Source: Pinibacter sp031553495 (GTDB lineage Bacteria > Bacteroidota > Bacteroidia > Chitinophagales > Chitinophagaceae). Taken from it: a stretch of 64,000 bases of DNA. A program made the position numbers and the translations under genes. Every line of letters starts with the position of its first letter. Position 1 is the first letter of the stretch. The stretch lies in assembly GCA_031553495.1 (NCBI GenBank), contig JAVBLN010000003.1, forward strand, positions 62,001 through 126,000, in the 5' to 3' direction. Shown in pieces: positions 26,041 through 35,332 of this stretch. Under the pieces are notes generated by a model. That model was not told the DNA's origin and ran no database searches. It saw only the letters and a list, made by a program, of their open reading frames with translations.

Positions 26041-27066
26041 CTACTTTACTCTCCATGTGGTTAAGCCATTTCCCACAAACCGGTACTGAAAAAACGTTCC
26101 GCCAAATTTTTCTAATGCTTTTATTACATTATACTTTGAGTTTTTTGGACAATAAAATATCATGAAGCCACCACCACCGGCACCGGATATTTTTCCACCG
26201 GCGGCACCGGCTTTTTTAGCCGTATCATAAATGTCTTCCAGCAAATTGTTAGAAATTCCCGAAGCCATTTGTTTTTTTTGCTGAAAGCCATAATCAAGAA
26301 TTTCACCAATCTCGTGTATTTTCCCCATCAGTAAAGCCTCTTTCATTTTTATTGATTGCTCCTTAAGATTATGCATGGCATCAATCGATTTCTCTTCTTT
26401 CTTTTCCACATTCCGGCTTTGCTTTTCAATTATTTTTGCAGATTCCCTGCTGGTAGAGGTATAGTAAAGCAGTAAATTATTTTCCAGTTCATAAAGGTAT
26501 TCGGGCTTTATTCGCAAAGGATTTACGATCACTTTATCGTTCGTGTAAAACTCCATATAATTAACGCCACCAAAAGCCGCGGCATATTGATCTTGTTTTC
26601 CCCCGGCCATTTTCAAATCGTTTCTTTCTATTTCATACGCCAGGTGAGCTATCTCGTATTCGCCCAGTGGAAGATTGAGCATTTCGGCAAAAACGCCCAC
26701 AATGGCCACAACAAGTGTTGAAGAAGTGCCAAGACCGGAACCGGCAGGCGCGTCTACGAACGTGGAAAGTTTAAATCCGGGAAACGGTATAGAATAGTCT
26801 TTATTGATGCGGTTGTAAATTCCTTTTGCCAGGTCGAGATAACCGTTTATTTCAAGTGTTTCCGTGCGGGGTAGTGTTAGCGTTTCGTTTCTGTCAAACG
26901 CTTCTATTATGATGGTTTTTTCATCAAGCAATTCTATGGACGCGTGCGCATATAATGAAATAGTCGCGTTGAGTATGGCGCCTCCAAATATGTCGCTGTA
27001 AGGGCTTACATCGGTGCCGCCGCCCGCCAATCCGATTCTTAATGGAGCTTTGCTTCTGAATAACAT
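26041..27066 (-). CDS. hddA: D-glycero-alpha-D-manno-heptose-7-phosphate kinase-like GHMP kinase
   Basis: 341 residues. The start FRSKAPLRIGLAGGGTDVSP is the hallmark of HddA-type GHMP kinases; the ATP loop is DAPAGSGLGTSSTLVVAIVG (~108-127), and GKISGAGGGGFMIFYCP (~293-309) is the C-terminal GHMP motif. HddA phosphorylates heptose-7-phosphate at C1 for GDP-heptose used in glycans. It is followed by the HddC-like transferase; GmhA and GmhB are not in the window. Confidence 0.88.
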   Translation of the reverse strand: MLFRSKAPLRIGLAGGGTDVSPYSDIFGGAILNATISLYAHASIELLDEKTIIIEAFDRNETLTLPRTETLEINGYLDLAKGIYNRINKDYSIPFPGFKLSTFVDAPAGSGLGTSSTLVVAIVGVFAEMLNLPLGEYEIAHLAYEIERNDLKMAGGKQDQYAAAFGGVNYMEFYTNDKVIVNPLRIKPEYLYELENNLLLYYTSTSRESAKIIEKQSRNVEKKEEKSIDAMHNLKEQSIKMKEALLMGKIHEIGEILDYGFQQKKQMASGISNNLLEDIYDTAKKAGAAGGKISGAGGGGFMIFYCPKNSKYNVIKALEKFGGTFFQYRFVGNGLTTWRVK

Positions 27067-27212
27067 TTTTGTGTTTTATGAGCTGCAAAGATATTGGTTA
27101 TGATGCATCTCCTTCAAAATGAGACTAAAAATCGTCTTGGTATGATATTGTATTTCAACTATTGCGGAGAGAAATGTCTATAACGCTTCAAAGCATTGTA
27201 ATTGATAGAAGT

Positions 27213-27294
27213 TATTATTTATGGAACCGGCAGTTGAGCCTTGATTAAGCTTCGGTTGTGTCACTCACTTCAACTGTAGGATTTCTTATCATCA
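27213..27294 (+). repeat. Dispersed repeat copy 13 (forward)
   Basis: GAGCCTTGATTAAGC left half and right half CTGTAGGATTTCTTATCATC, with canonical GTGTCAC core. Inverted pair with copy 14. Confidence 0.85.
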
Positions 27295-27394
27295 GCTAAA
27301 AATATTCGGCTTTGCCACTCTGGTGTTCTGCTCCATCGCGTTTGCCGCGAGAAACAAATGCTGTTTCAATTTGCTCCCTGGTAAAATATTAGTT

Positions 27395-27476
27395 GCCCAA
27401 TAGAATTACTTCAGTACAAGAGTGCGACGCAACAGAAGTTTAATAGTAGCAATACTGCCCGGCTCATAATAAAAAT
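27395..27476 (-). repeat. Dispersed repeat copy 14 (reverse, GCG/CGC class)
   Basis: Core GTGCGACGCAACAGAAG. Its partner copy 13 carries the GTG/CAC class, so pair members need not match. Confidence 0.85.
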
Positions 27477-27700
27477 ACAGCTAACACGAAGAGCTGATAA
27501 TAATTCCGGAGCATGCTTTAATAAAATAATATTTATCTGTTGCAAGATGAGAAGCTTACCCGCCGGATCGCACTGCTTTTATCTTCCGGTTTGCCGGATT
27601 ATTGCAAAACATATACCTTCGTCCAATGATTTACCGGCACCTTTTTTTCTGCTAAAACACTTTTGCAGATTTTGGTGTTTTAATATGAAATTCATGTGCA

Positions 27701-28300
27701 ATGGGAAATTTTTTACGTGTTATAAAAACCACTCTTGCAGGCGGCATATTTTTTCTAGTTCCGTTTGTTCTTTTAATTGTAATTTTTGAAAAAGCTTTCA
27801 AGTTTGTAAATGCAATTATTGGCCCCATACTTAAGGATTTTCCGGGAACATATATTCACAGGCAGGGGGTGAAAGAACTCATCGTTATTTTGTTGATAAT
27901 AATAATTTGTTTCCTGATAGGTTTATTTGCAAGTACACCGTTTGCAAAAAAGATCATTCAAAAAATAGAAGGGAGTGTTTTATCACTTGTGCCCGGATAT
28001 TCGTTCATGAAAAATATGAGCGAAAGTATTGTTGGAGTTGATTCCGGAAAAAATTTTCCTGTAGTAATGGTAAAGGCTAACGATGGATGGCAACTGGCTT
28101 TTTTAATTGAGGAATTTAACAGTGACGTATATACGGTTTTTATTCCCGATGCCCCGAGTCCGTGGAGTGGTTCTGTTCTTTACATAGAAAAGAAAAATGT
28201 AAGAAAACTAAAGATTTCACAAAAGCAGGCGCTTGAGTTCATAAAGAAATTAGGCGCCGGTTCAGCAGCCGTTTTGTCGGATGTTATTTTGGACGACTGA
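27701..28300 (+). CDS. DUF502 membrane protein
   Basis: 199 residues with two membrane segments (TLAGGIFFLVPFVLLIVIF ~11-29; LIVILLIIIICFLIGLFAS ~63-81), then IEGSVLSLVPGYSFMKNMSE and FIPDAPSPWSGSVLYIEKKN, conserved in the DUF502 family. Inner membrane, with a soluble beta-rich C-terminal half. Function unknown. Longer starts upstream in another frame are not credible. Confidence 0.85.
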   Translation: MGNFLRVIKTTLAGGIFFLVPFVLLIVIFEKAFKFVNAIIGPILKDFPGTYIHRQGVKELIVILLIIIICFLIGLFASTPFAKKIIQKIEGSVLSLVPGYSFMKNMSESIVGVDSGKNFPVVMVKANDGWQLAFLIEEFNSDVYTVFIPDAPSPWSGSVLYIEKKNVRKLKISQKQALEFIKKLGAGSAAVLSDVILDD

Positions 28301-28328
28301 TAAAATCGAACATTGTTTTTTAAGAGAG

Positions 28329-28410
28329 TTTTTTATTATTAGCCGGGCAATATTGCTACTATTGAGCTTTTCTTGCGTCGCACACTTCAGCTTTTTGTTC
28401 TTTATTGGGC
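28329..28410 (+). repeat. Dispersed repeat copy 15 (forward, GCG/CGC class)
   Basis: Core CTTGCGTCGCACACTTCAGC; right half diverged (TTTTTGTTCTTTATTGGGC). Fills the 137-bp gap between two convergent genes. Confidence 0.85.
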
Positions 28411-28437
28411 AATAAAAAAAACACTCCTGCATTAATC

Positions 28438-29142
28438 TCATTCCCGAATAATACTTGCGACGCCTACCGCACAAGCAACAGCTAATGTTCCAATAATTGT
28501 AGAGCGAAATGCGCTTATCCAGGGATTTGTACCTGTAAATTTTCCTTTAAAAAGCCCAAACAGGAATAGACAAGATAGCGTGGCTACCGCTGAAACTTTC
28601 AAAGCAAATACCGGATCATAGATGAAGAAATAAGGAAGTAACGGAACGATACCTCCGGCAAAATAAAATAGGCCAATATTGAATGCACTTTTTTGCGCCC
28701 GGTTTGAATTAGGGTATATATCTTCCGGGTGGTTGTGTACCAGATATTCTATTAAAAGGCGTTTTTCTTTTATCATTTCATCAACAGCCTGTTGTTGAAT
28801 TTCTTCACCCAGATCTAGTTTGGCGAGAAATTGCCGGGTTTTATCCCTTTCGTTCTGTGGTAAAAGAATGGCTGAATTTATTCCGTTTTTTATTATCGAT
28901 AAATTATTATGATGGCGGGCTGCTTCTGTTTTTGCTGTAAGAAAACCTCCAATGCTCATGATTATTGATCCTGCTGCTAAAACTGTAAAGCAAATGATCA
29001 AGATTGTTTGTGTGGAGGAAACGATAATGCTAAGGCCCGCGGCTAATGCAAAAGGTATAACAAGGCCGTCGCCCGTGCTAACAGCAATATCGGTAAGTAT
29101 ATCAGCATTTCGCAAATGCCGTTTGGTAAGGTTGGTCTTCAT
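28438..29142 (-). CDS. VIT1/CCC1-family transporter
   Basis: 234 residues. DILTDIAVSTGDGLVIPFAL (~15-34), IIMSIGGFLTAKTEA (~60-74), then a charged cytoplasmic segment with Glu/Asp/His (NERDKTRQFLAKLDLGEEIQ, MIKEKRLLIEYLV) and three more membrane helices. Layout is that of VIT1/CCC1 iron/manganese transporters that move divalent metal out of the cytosol. The inserted helical segment is the known metal-binding domain position. Metal specificity is not readable. Confidence 0.85.
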   Translation of the reverse strand: MKTNLTKRHLRNADILTDIAVSTGDGLVIPFALAAGLSIIVSSTQTILIICFTVLAAGSIIMSIGGFLTAKTEAARHHNNLSIIKNGINSAILLPQNERDKTRQFLAKLDLGEEIQQQAVDEMIKEKRLLIEYLVHNHPEDIYPNSNRAQKSAFNIGLFYFAGGIVPLLPYFFIYDPVFALKVSAVATLSCLFLFGLFKGKFTGTNPWISAFRSTIIGTLAVACAVGVASIIRE

Positions 29143-29439
29143 GGGTTCAAATATAGGGAGAAGTCAGGTATCAGAAGTCAGGTACCAGAGAGAGTAAGCA
29201 GTGGGCAGTAGGCAGTAGAGAAGCTATTAAACAGGAATGATTGATAGCTGCTGTTGTTGTGTGTTGGGAGTCCACCGTGCGAAGGCACACCAACAACCAA
29301 TGAGAATCCTCTTGTTGCACTAAAAGAAAAAAGTAATCTGGCACAAGCTTGGCTATACACTGGGCTCAGTTACCACGCTTGCGCCAGGTGCGTGATAATC
29401 AACTTAAAAACTGTCTACTTTTTTCAGGACGTGACATCG

Positions 29440-29526
29440 GTTAACCACAAATGCCACCAGGAAAGCACAAGGCACACAAGAATGGCCGAATAGCTACCGA
29501 CCCTTGTGTGCCCCTTGTGGTTAAAC
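29440..29526. repeat. CACAAGG palindromic repeat
   Basis: GGTTAACCACAAATGCCACC ... GTGTGCCCCTTGTGGTTAA; imperfect hairpin between VIT1/CCC1 and rocD. Confidence 0.65.
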
Positions 29527-29549
29527 ATCAACAACAAACCTGCAACTCT

Positions 29550-30785
29550 TTAATCCAATACGCTCAAACTTCTCTTTATTATATCCACGCATTCGTCAAT
29601 TTGGTCTTTGGTAATTATCAATGGCGGCGCCAGTCTTATTTTATCGCCATGTGTAGGTTTGGCAAGCAAGCCGTTTTCTTTCATTTGCAAACAGAGATCC
29701 CATGCTGCATTACTATTGCTATGATTTACTACTATGGCATTTAGTAATCCTTTTCCCCGCACCAGTTTAATATGAGGTGATTGCAGAGCGTTAATTTTTT
29801 CGCGGAAGTATTGCCCAAGCGATTCCGCATTTCCCGCCATATCTTCATCAATTAACACACTTAATGAAGCCATCGCCACTTTACAAGCTAATGGATTTCC
29901 GCCGTATGTGGAGCCATGTTCACCGGGCTTTATAGTAAGCATAATTTCGTCGTTGGCCAGCACTGCGCTTACAGGCATGGTTCCCCCGCTTAATGCTTTT
30001 CCAAGAATTAATATGTCGGGCTTTACCTGTTCATGATCGCAGGCCAGCATTTTTCCGGTTCTGCACAGTCCGGTTTGAATTTCATCAGCTATAAACAGCA
30101 CATTGCTTTTTTCACACAATTGTTTGGCTTTTTGTAAGTAGCCCTCATCCGGCACTACCACACCTGCTTCGCCTTGTATGGGTTCCACTAAAAAGCCTGC
30201 TATGTTTTTATCTTGTAATGCGGTAGCTAGCGCTTCAATATCATTATAAGGAATTACTTCAAAGCCAGGTGTAAAAGGTCCGAATTTGCTATAAGATGAG
30301 GGATCGGTACTAAAAGAAATAACAGTGCTGGTGCGGCCATGAAAATTTTCGGAACACACAATAATTTTTGCATTGTTCTCCTCAATACCTTTTACCATAT
30401 AGCCCCAGCGGCGGCATAGTTTTATGGCCGTTTCCACAGCTTCCACACCGGTGTTCATCGGAAGCATTTTGTCAAATCCGAAAACAGAAGTTATCATTTT
30501 TTCGTATTCACCTAACAGATCATTATAAAACGCCCGTGAGGTGAGAGTAAGCTGTTGTGCCTGCTCTATAAGCGCCTGAATAATTTTCGGATGACAATGC
30601 CCCTGGTTTACGGCAGAGTATCCGCTAAGAAAATCGTAATAACGTTTTCCGTCCACATCATATACAAATACACCTTCACCTTTATTAAGCACTACAGGCA
30701 GAGGATGATAATTATGTGCTCCGTATTTTTCTTCGAGAGATATGTAAAAGTTGGTGCTTTCTGCTACAGAAAGAGTTTGTTGCAT
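29550..30785 (-). CDS. rocD: Ornithine--oxo-acid transaminase
   Basis: 411 residues from ATG 30785 (MQQTLSVAESTNFYISLEEK). Class III aminotransferase: YGAHNYHPLPVVLNKGEGVF, VYDVDGKRYYDFLSGYSAVN, GVEAVETAIKLCRRWGY, EPIQGEAGVVVPDEGYL, LFIADEIQTGLCRTGKML and the PLP lysine in LILGKALSGG. The YNPLP-like block and length fit OAT rather than acetylornithine transaminase. It links ornithine to glutamate semialdehyde in the cytoplasm. Stands alone. Confidence 0.92.
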   Translation of the reverse strand: MQQTLSVAESTNFYISLEEKYGAHNYHPLPVVLNKGEGVFVYDVDGKRYYDFLSGYSAVNQGHCHPKIIQALIEQAQQLTLTSRAFYNDLLGEYEKMITSVFGFDKMLPMNTGVEAVETAIKLCRRWGYMVKGIEENNAKIIVCSENFHGRTSTVISFSTDPSSYSKFGPFTPGFEVIPYNDIEALATALQDKNIAGFLVEPIQGEAGVVVPDEGYLQKAKQLCEKSNVLFIADEIQTGLCRTGKMLACDHEQVKPDILILGKALSGGTMPVSAVLANDEIMLTIKPGEHGSTYGGNPLACKVAMASLSVLIDEDMAGNAESLGQYFREKINALQSPHIKLVRGKGLLNAIVVNHSNSNAAWDLCLQMKENGLLAKPTHGDKIRLAPPLIITKDQIDECVDIIKRSLSVLD

Positions 30786-31125
30786 AATGATTTTTTTTGA
30801 AAAATGACCAGGCATTGCGTGAATGCAATGACAGAATGTGTAAAAAATAATAAGTATGAGAAATGGCCCGCAGATAATTGCGGGAATTGTGAACTTAACT
30901 TCGGTGATTCAGGTAATCAAGGTTGTAAGCCAGAAATAATGATATGTACATGATTGTTTTGATGTGTGCAAGTTAATGAAAAATGCCGAGAAAACTGGTG
31001 CTTGCGTATGGTGTAATGTATATCAAATCTTCGCAAGTAATTAATAAAATAAGAGTGAAAATTTGAAATGCATTGCAGTACAGAGTGCATTTACAAAGCG
31101 ATGTGGAGGACAACCAAAGCTGCGG
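30786..31125. other. Gap between queD and rocD
   Basis: No gene seen. It holds a small hairpin CCCGC/GCGGG near 30867-30885 without a T tract and the presumed rocD promoter. No dispersed-repeat copy is present, unlike most other gaps of this size. Confidence 0.4.
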
Positions 31126-31482
31126 TTACTCACCGGCATAAATTACGCCTGTAGTGGGTGTTTCGTACAATTCAATTCTGCTGAGTTTCGCCAGCATTGG
31201 TTTTAATTTGTCCCAAATCCAAATGGTAATATTTTCAGCAGTTGGATTTTCCAGGGTCGGAATGTCGTTTATCAGTTTGTGATCAAGCGTGTCTATAATC
31301 GGAGCTATAGCATCTTTCAACTCCTTGAAGTCCATGATCCAGCCATATAGTGGGTCTGGTTTTCCCTTAATGAAAACTCTCAGTTTATAGGTATGTCCGT
31401 GCATATTTCTACACTTATGTCCTTCAGGTACATTGGGTAAAAAATGCGCGGAATCAAAAGAAAATTCTTTGTAAATTTCCAT
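31126..31482 (-). CDS. queD: 6-carboxy-5,6,7,8-tetrahydropterin synthase (QueD)
   Basis: 118 residues, full length. FDSAHFLPNVPEGHKCRNMH, then GHTYKL supplies the zinc histidines (~14, 29, 31) and the catalytic Cys (~25); the end has LSRIELYETPTTGVIY. It makes 6-carboxytetrahydropterin from dihydroneopterin triphosphate for queuosine in tRNA wobble positions. Other queuosine genes are not in the window, though a large tRNA cluster is. Confidence 0.95.
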   Translation of the reverse strand: MEIYKEFSFDSAHFLPNVPEGHKCRNMHGHTYKLRVFIKGKPDPLYGWIMDFKELKDAIAPIIDTLDHKLINDIPTLENPTAENITIWIWDKLKPMLAKLSRIELYETPTTGVIYAGE

Positions 31483-31502
31483 ACATCACTTATTTCAGGC
31501 TG

Positions 31503-31510
31503 CAAAGGTA
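31503..31510 (-). promoter_or_regulatory. -7 promoter box of queD
   Basis: TACCTTTG on the minus strand, 21 bp before the ATG. Confidence 0.6.
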
Positions 31511-31624
31511 GGATAATTTATTAGTTGATGGTTGCAACAACCGGACGAGAAATCTCTGTGTAACCGGAGTTTACCTCACTTCTGACTTCTCTACTGCCAA
31601 CCGCCCACTGTTCACTGTTCGCTT

Positions 31625-31702
31625 GCCCAATAGCATTACTACCGTACAAGTGAGTGACACAACGATGCTTAATAGTAGTACTACTGCCGGTCAACAAAAA
31701 AA
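31625..31702 (-). repeat. Dispersed repeat copy 16 (reverse)
   Basis: Canonical; A7 end faces the response-regulator gene. Confidence 0.9.
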
Positions 31703-31854
31703 CAGCTTAACGCAGTACGATGTATAATTATTTACAGCATATCAAATATCAAATTTGCACACTGTTTATAAAAAAAAACTATAAAATAATAGACATTTGA
31801 CCTTCTGGTTTAAATTTGGAATAATATCTGCTTAAGCATCCAAAAAAAATACTT

Positions 31855-33018
31855 ATGTCAAACATTCTGATTATAGATGATGAAAAAGCTATTCGAAAGA
31901 CATTGGGCGAAATACTTTCTTACGAGGGATATAAGATTGAAGAAGCTTTAGATGGGGAAGATGGGTTGAAAAAATTCAAGGAAAAAACATTCGATGTTGT
32001 TTTGTGTGATATTAAAATGCCGAAAATTGATGGTATAGAATTTTTGGAAAAAGCAAGAGAGATGAATGCTGATGTGCCTGTGATTATGATATCTGGCCAC
32101 GGCAATATCGAAACCGCTGTGGAGGCCGTGAAAAAAGGTGCATTTGATTATATTGCGAAACCGCCGGATTTGAACAGGCTGCTTATTACCATTCGCAATG
32201 CACTGGATAAGACTTCGCTGGTTACCGAAACCAAAGTGCTGAAACGCAAGGTGAGCAAAGTTCAGGATATTATTGGTGAAGCGGCTCCTATTCAACGTAT
32301 AAAAGATACTATTGAGAAAGTTGCACCCACCGATGCTCGGGTATTGATTACCGGTGAAAATGGAGTGGGTAAGGAACTGGTGGCAAGATGGCTGCATGAA
32401 AAAAGCAACCGTGCATCAGGGCCATTGATTGAAGTGAATTGTGCCGCTATTCCCGGAGAATTGATAGAAAGCGAATTGTTTGGTCATGAAAAAGGATCGT
32501 TTACATCTGCTATTAAACAACGTATTGGAAAGTTTGAACAGGCGCAGGGCGGAACGCTTTTCCTGGATGAAATAGGGGACATGAGCCTGAATGCGCAGGC
32601 AAAGGTGTTGCGGGCATTGCAGGAAGGGAAAATTACGCGTGTGGGCGGCGATAAGGAAATATCAGTTGATGTGCGTGTGATTGCCGCAACTAATAAAGAC
32701 CTTTTGAAAGAAGTGGAAGAAAAAAATTTTCGTCTCGATTTGTATCATCGCCTGAGTGTAATTCTTATACATGTTCCTTCATTGAATGAAAGGCGCGATG
32801 ATGTGCCATTGCTCACTGAAAAATTTTTGGAAGATATATGCGCCGAATATGGGATTGCCAAAAAAGGTATTGATAAAGATGCTGTGGAAGAATTAAAGCA
32901 TTATCACTGGACGGGCAATATTCGTGAACTCCGGAACGTGGTGGAACGACTGGTGATACTTTCGGGCAAGACTATTGCAAAGGATGATGTTTTGAATAAC
33001 GTGGTGCCGAGGAGATAA
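31855..33018 (+). CDS. NtrC-type response regulator with sigma-54 AAA+ domain, lacking an HTH domain
   Basis: 387 residues. The receiver domain (1-120) has IIDDE, the phospho-acceptor Asp near 52 (LCDIKMPK) and KPP near 103. The AAA+ domain (~140-370) has Walker A GENGVGKE, FLDEIGD as Walker B, GKITRVGGDKEISVDVRVIA, and the sigma-54 contact loop as GSFTSA in place of GAFTGA. The protein ends at DVLNNVVPRR, where a Fis-type HTH of ~45 residues would normally begin, so it probably does not bind a specific enhancer itself. No histidine kinase gene is adjacent. Confidence 0.9.
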   Translation: MSNILIIDDEKAIRKTLGEILSYEGYKIEEALDGEDGLKKFKEKTFDVVLCDIKMPKIDGIEFLEKAREMNADVPVIMISGHGNIETAVEAVKKGAFDYIAKPPDLNRLLITIRNALDKTSLVTETKVLKRKVSKVQDIIGEAAPIQRIKDTIEKVAPTDARVLITGENGVGKELVARWLHEKSNRASGPLIEVNCAAIPGELIESELFGHEKGSFTSAIKQRIGKFEQAQGGTLFLDEIGDMSLNAQAKVLRALQEGKITRVGGDKEISVDVRVIAATNKDLLKEVEEKNFRLDLYHRLSVILIHVPSLNERRDDVPLLTEKFLEDICAEYGIAKKGIDKDAVEELKHYHWTGNIRELRNVVERLVILSGKTIAKDDVLNNVVPRR

Positions 33019-33180
33019 TGCTGGCCGGATGAACAGGGTTTCCTTGTTTTCTAATTTTGTGAATCCCGTTCATTCTGTTTGTATATTTTTTATCTGGCAT
33101 GTATCAAACCTCTACTAAATCTGGCAGAAACTCTTTGGTACTATTTTGTTTTGTTATATTCGCTCCGCAAAAAAAATAAA

Positions 33181-33657
33181 GTGAAACAGTGGATAATTAA
33201 TTTCATAGACATATTTTACCCCCCCTTCCGTAAGTTTATACCTATACAAACTTTTAGATATCTTGCCTGCGGAGGGAGTAATACATTGTTGGATATATTC
33301 ATCTATTTTATCAGTTACAATTTCATTCTCGATAAGCAGATAGTTTATTTTGCGGGAATCGCGGTGAGTCCGCATATTATGGCGTTTATCATGTCGTTTA
33401 TTATAAGTTTTCCCACAGGATTTTTCCTGATGCGTAATGTGGTTTTCAACGATTCTAATTTGCATGGCAGGGTGCAACTGTTCCGTTATTTTTTGCTGGT
33501 GATTGTTTGCATTTTCATCAATTATTTGTGCCTGAAAGTATTGGTGGAGTATTTTTATATTTATCCGACAATTGCCAAAATCATTACCACTTTCGTTGTA
33601 GTTTGTTTTAGTTATTTAACTCAAAGAAATTATACATTCAAAGTAAAACAGGGCTGA
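33181..33657 (+). CDS. GtrA-family membrane protein
   Basis: 158 residues from GTG 33181 (reads MKQWIINFIDIFYPPFRKFI), the start that best fits family length; a TTG at 33079 would add 34 doubtful residues. FRYLACGGSNTLLDIFIYFI (~25-44) and ITTFVVVCFSYLTQRNYTFK near the end, with four membrane helices, are the GtrA signature. Such proteins are thought to help translocate lipid-linked sugars for cell-surface glycans. Starts 162 bp after the response regulator on the same strand. Confidence 0.85.
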   Translation: MKQWIINFIDIFYPPFRKFIPIQTFRYLACGGSNTLLDIFIYFISYNFILDKQIVYFAGIAVSPHIMAFIMSFIISFPTGFFLMRNVVFNDSNLHGRVQLFRYFLLVIVCIFINYLCLKVLVEYFYIYPTIAKIITTFVVVCFSYLTQRNYTFKVKQG

Positions 33658-33780
33658 TTAATGGAGAATTGAGAGTGTGGCATGTGTAAGAAAGATGTAG
33701 AAGAAAACAATAGCACTCAAGAAAAAAGGAAGCTGAGAATGGGAAATGTAATATCGACCTCTGACCTTTCTGCTGCCAAC

Positions 33781-33858
33781 CGCTCATTAGAATTACTGCC
33801 GTACAAGTGAGTGACACAACGATGCTTAATAGTAGCACTACCGTCGGCAAACAAAAAA
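33781..33858 (-). repeat. Dispersed repeat copy 17 (reverse)
   Basis: Canonical with GTCGGCAAACAAAAAA at the outer end. Confidence 0.9.
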
Positions 33859-33923
33859 TTACTGTTCAATACAATGTACAGTATAACAAACTAAATATTT
33901 CAGATCTAAAATTTTCCCGGTTG

Positions 33924-35225
33924 TTATTTTTTCTTTTTACTTAAACGATATTTTTTATTGACTGCGGGACTGTTGAAGTATTCATTCAGCTCCTGTTCGG
34001 AAATTCCACTTACAATCTCAAGAGGTATATCTACCAATTGTACCTGCACTTGTTGCAGCTCGTCACGAAGTTTTGTGGTTTTTTTCACTATATCCGGGTC
34101 TCTTTCTCCAATGAGTGCATTATCGCGAAGCTGATACTCCAGTTTTTTAATGGCGCCACGTATAAGTGTAGCCTGATTTTGATCGTATGATTTAGTGGGC
34201 GCCACAGCTTCTTTTACGGGAACAAGTGTTACCCCTACGGTTGGCAGAATTTTTCCCATATCCTGCGCGTTACTTCCGCTGGTGGTGGCCATTATTGTTC
34301 CTGTCATGGCGGTGGTAGCTGAGGTTATATCAAAAGTGGTGCGGGCTCCTTTGTTCCTTTTCACCGTTTTATCCAATTGTAGAAATACAAATTTTAACTG
34401 CAACACATATGATCTTATCGATTTGGCCATTTGAGCATGTTCCTGCACCGCAAAGGGATAGTTGAGTGCGTTTCGTACCGTAAGTCGTATTGTTGCAGTA
34501 TCTCTTACCATGAATTTTGTAGCACCCACAAAATTTAATAATACAATTTTCACTTTTCCGGAATCGGTGTCTTTTACGAAATCGAATGAGGGAACCCACG
34601 TAAATATGTCGTCGCAGCGATTTACGTTCGTTAATGGTTTTATAGGAACACTTGAATAGAAACTAACCCTTTCTATGGGAAAACTTCCATTATCGCATTG
34701 TATCTGAAATGAAACAGTGTCTCCTTCATCAATTATCAGTTCCGGTCCAACTGTTGGTTTTACAAGTGAAGGAATTATTTCCGTGCTATAAAAAACGAGT
34801 GTAAACGATGTATCAACCCTTTCAGCAGGATTGTTAAGACTTTGTACACCGAGGCTTACCTTATAGTTTAAGTCGTATTTTAATTTTCCTGAGAGAAAGA
34901 AATTCTTTTCTGCTTTGAAGGTCAGGATACCATTGTCTTTATTAATTTTTAAACCAACCGGAGCGTTTTTCAAAAACCAAAAATAGTCGTGACTGTCTTT
35001 ATTTATGTCAAGTTTATAATTAAGTGTTGAATCGACATGTAAAGTAATATATGGGTTTAAATTTACAATGCGTAATACTGTATCCTTATGAATTAATGTA
35101 TCTTCAATATGCTGATGCGGTAACGTATCCGACTTTATGCGTATTGAGGAATCTACCTGAGAAAAAGCGGTTTTACTGAGGATACCTAATAACAATACAA
35201 AAAATAGAACACGAAATTTAATCAT
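33924..35225 (-). CDS. Exported protein of unknown function with Ig-like region
   Basis: 433 residues with a signal peptide (MIKFRVLFFVLLLGILSKTA). Residues ~50-250 are beta-rich and Thr/Asp-rich, like cadherin- or putative-Ig-type repeats (DYFWFLKNAPVGLKINKDNG, ILTFKAEKNF; FTWVPSFDFVKDTD). Residues ~255-430 are helical and end in a basic tail (YRLSKKKK). No catalytic motif and no T9SS tail. I do not recognise the family; the split Ig-plus-helical layout suggests a structural or adaptor role. Confidence 0.6.
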   Translation of the reverse strand: MIKFRVLFFVLLLGILSKTAFSQVDSSIRIKSDTLPHQHIEDTLIHKDTVLRIVNLNPYITLHVDSTLNYKLDINKDSHDYFWFLKNAPVGLKINKDNGILTFKAEKNFFLSGKLKYDLNYKVSLGVQSLNNPAERVDTSFTLVFYSTEIIPSLVKPTVGPELIIDEGDTVSFQIQCDNGSFPIERVSFYSSVPIKPLTNVNRCDDIFTWVPSFDFVKDTDSGKVKIVLLNFVGATKFMVRDTATIRLTVRNALNYPFAVQEHAQMAKSIRSYVLQLKFVFLQLDKTVKRNKGARTTFDITSATTAMTGTIMATTSGSNAQDMGKILPTVGVTLVPVKEAVAPTKSYDQNQATLIRGAIKKLEYQLRDNALIGERDPDIVKKTTKLRDELQQVQVQLVDIPLEIVSGISEQELNEYFNSPAVNKKYRLSKKKK

Positions 35226-35332
35226 GTAATAAATATTTTTTTAGCCTTATATCAAAAAATAAGCGTATAACTTTTAAAGATTTCGCAATATTACCGCTTT
35301 TTACGGCTAAAACTTCCTATTATCTGTAATTA

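Noticed and set aside
27547..27789. 80-codon Cys/His/Phe-rich frame
   Set aside because: Overlaps the DUF502 start in another frame; no codon character or family similarity.
30867..30885. CCCGC/GCGGG hairpin upstream of rocD
   Set aside because: No T tract and no gene ending nearby; probably chance or part of a leader, not called as terminator.
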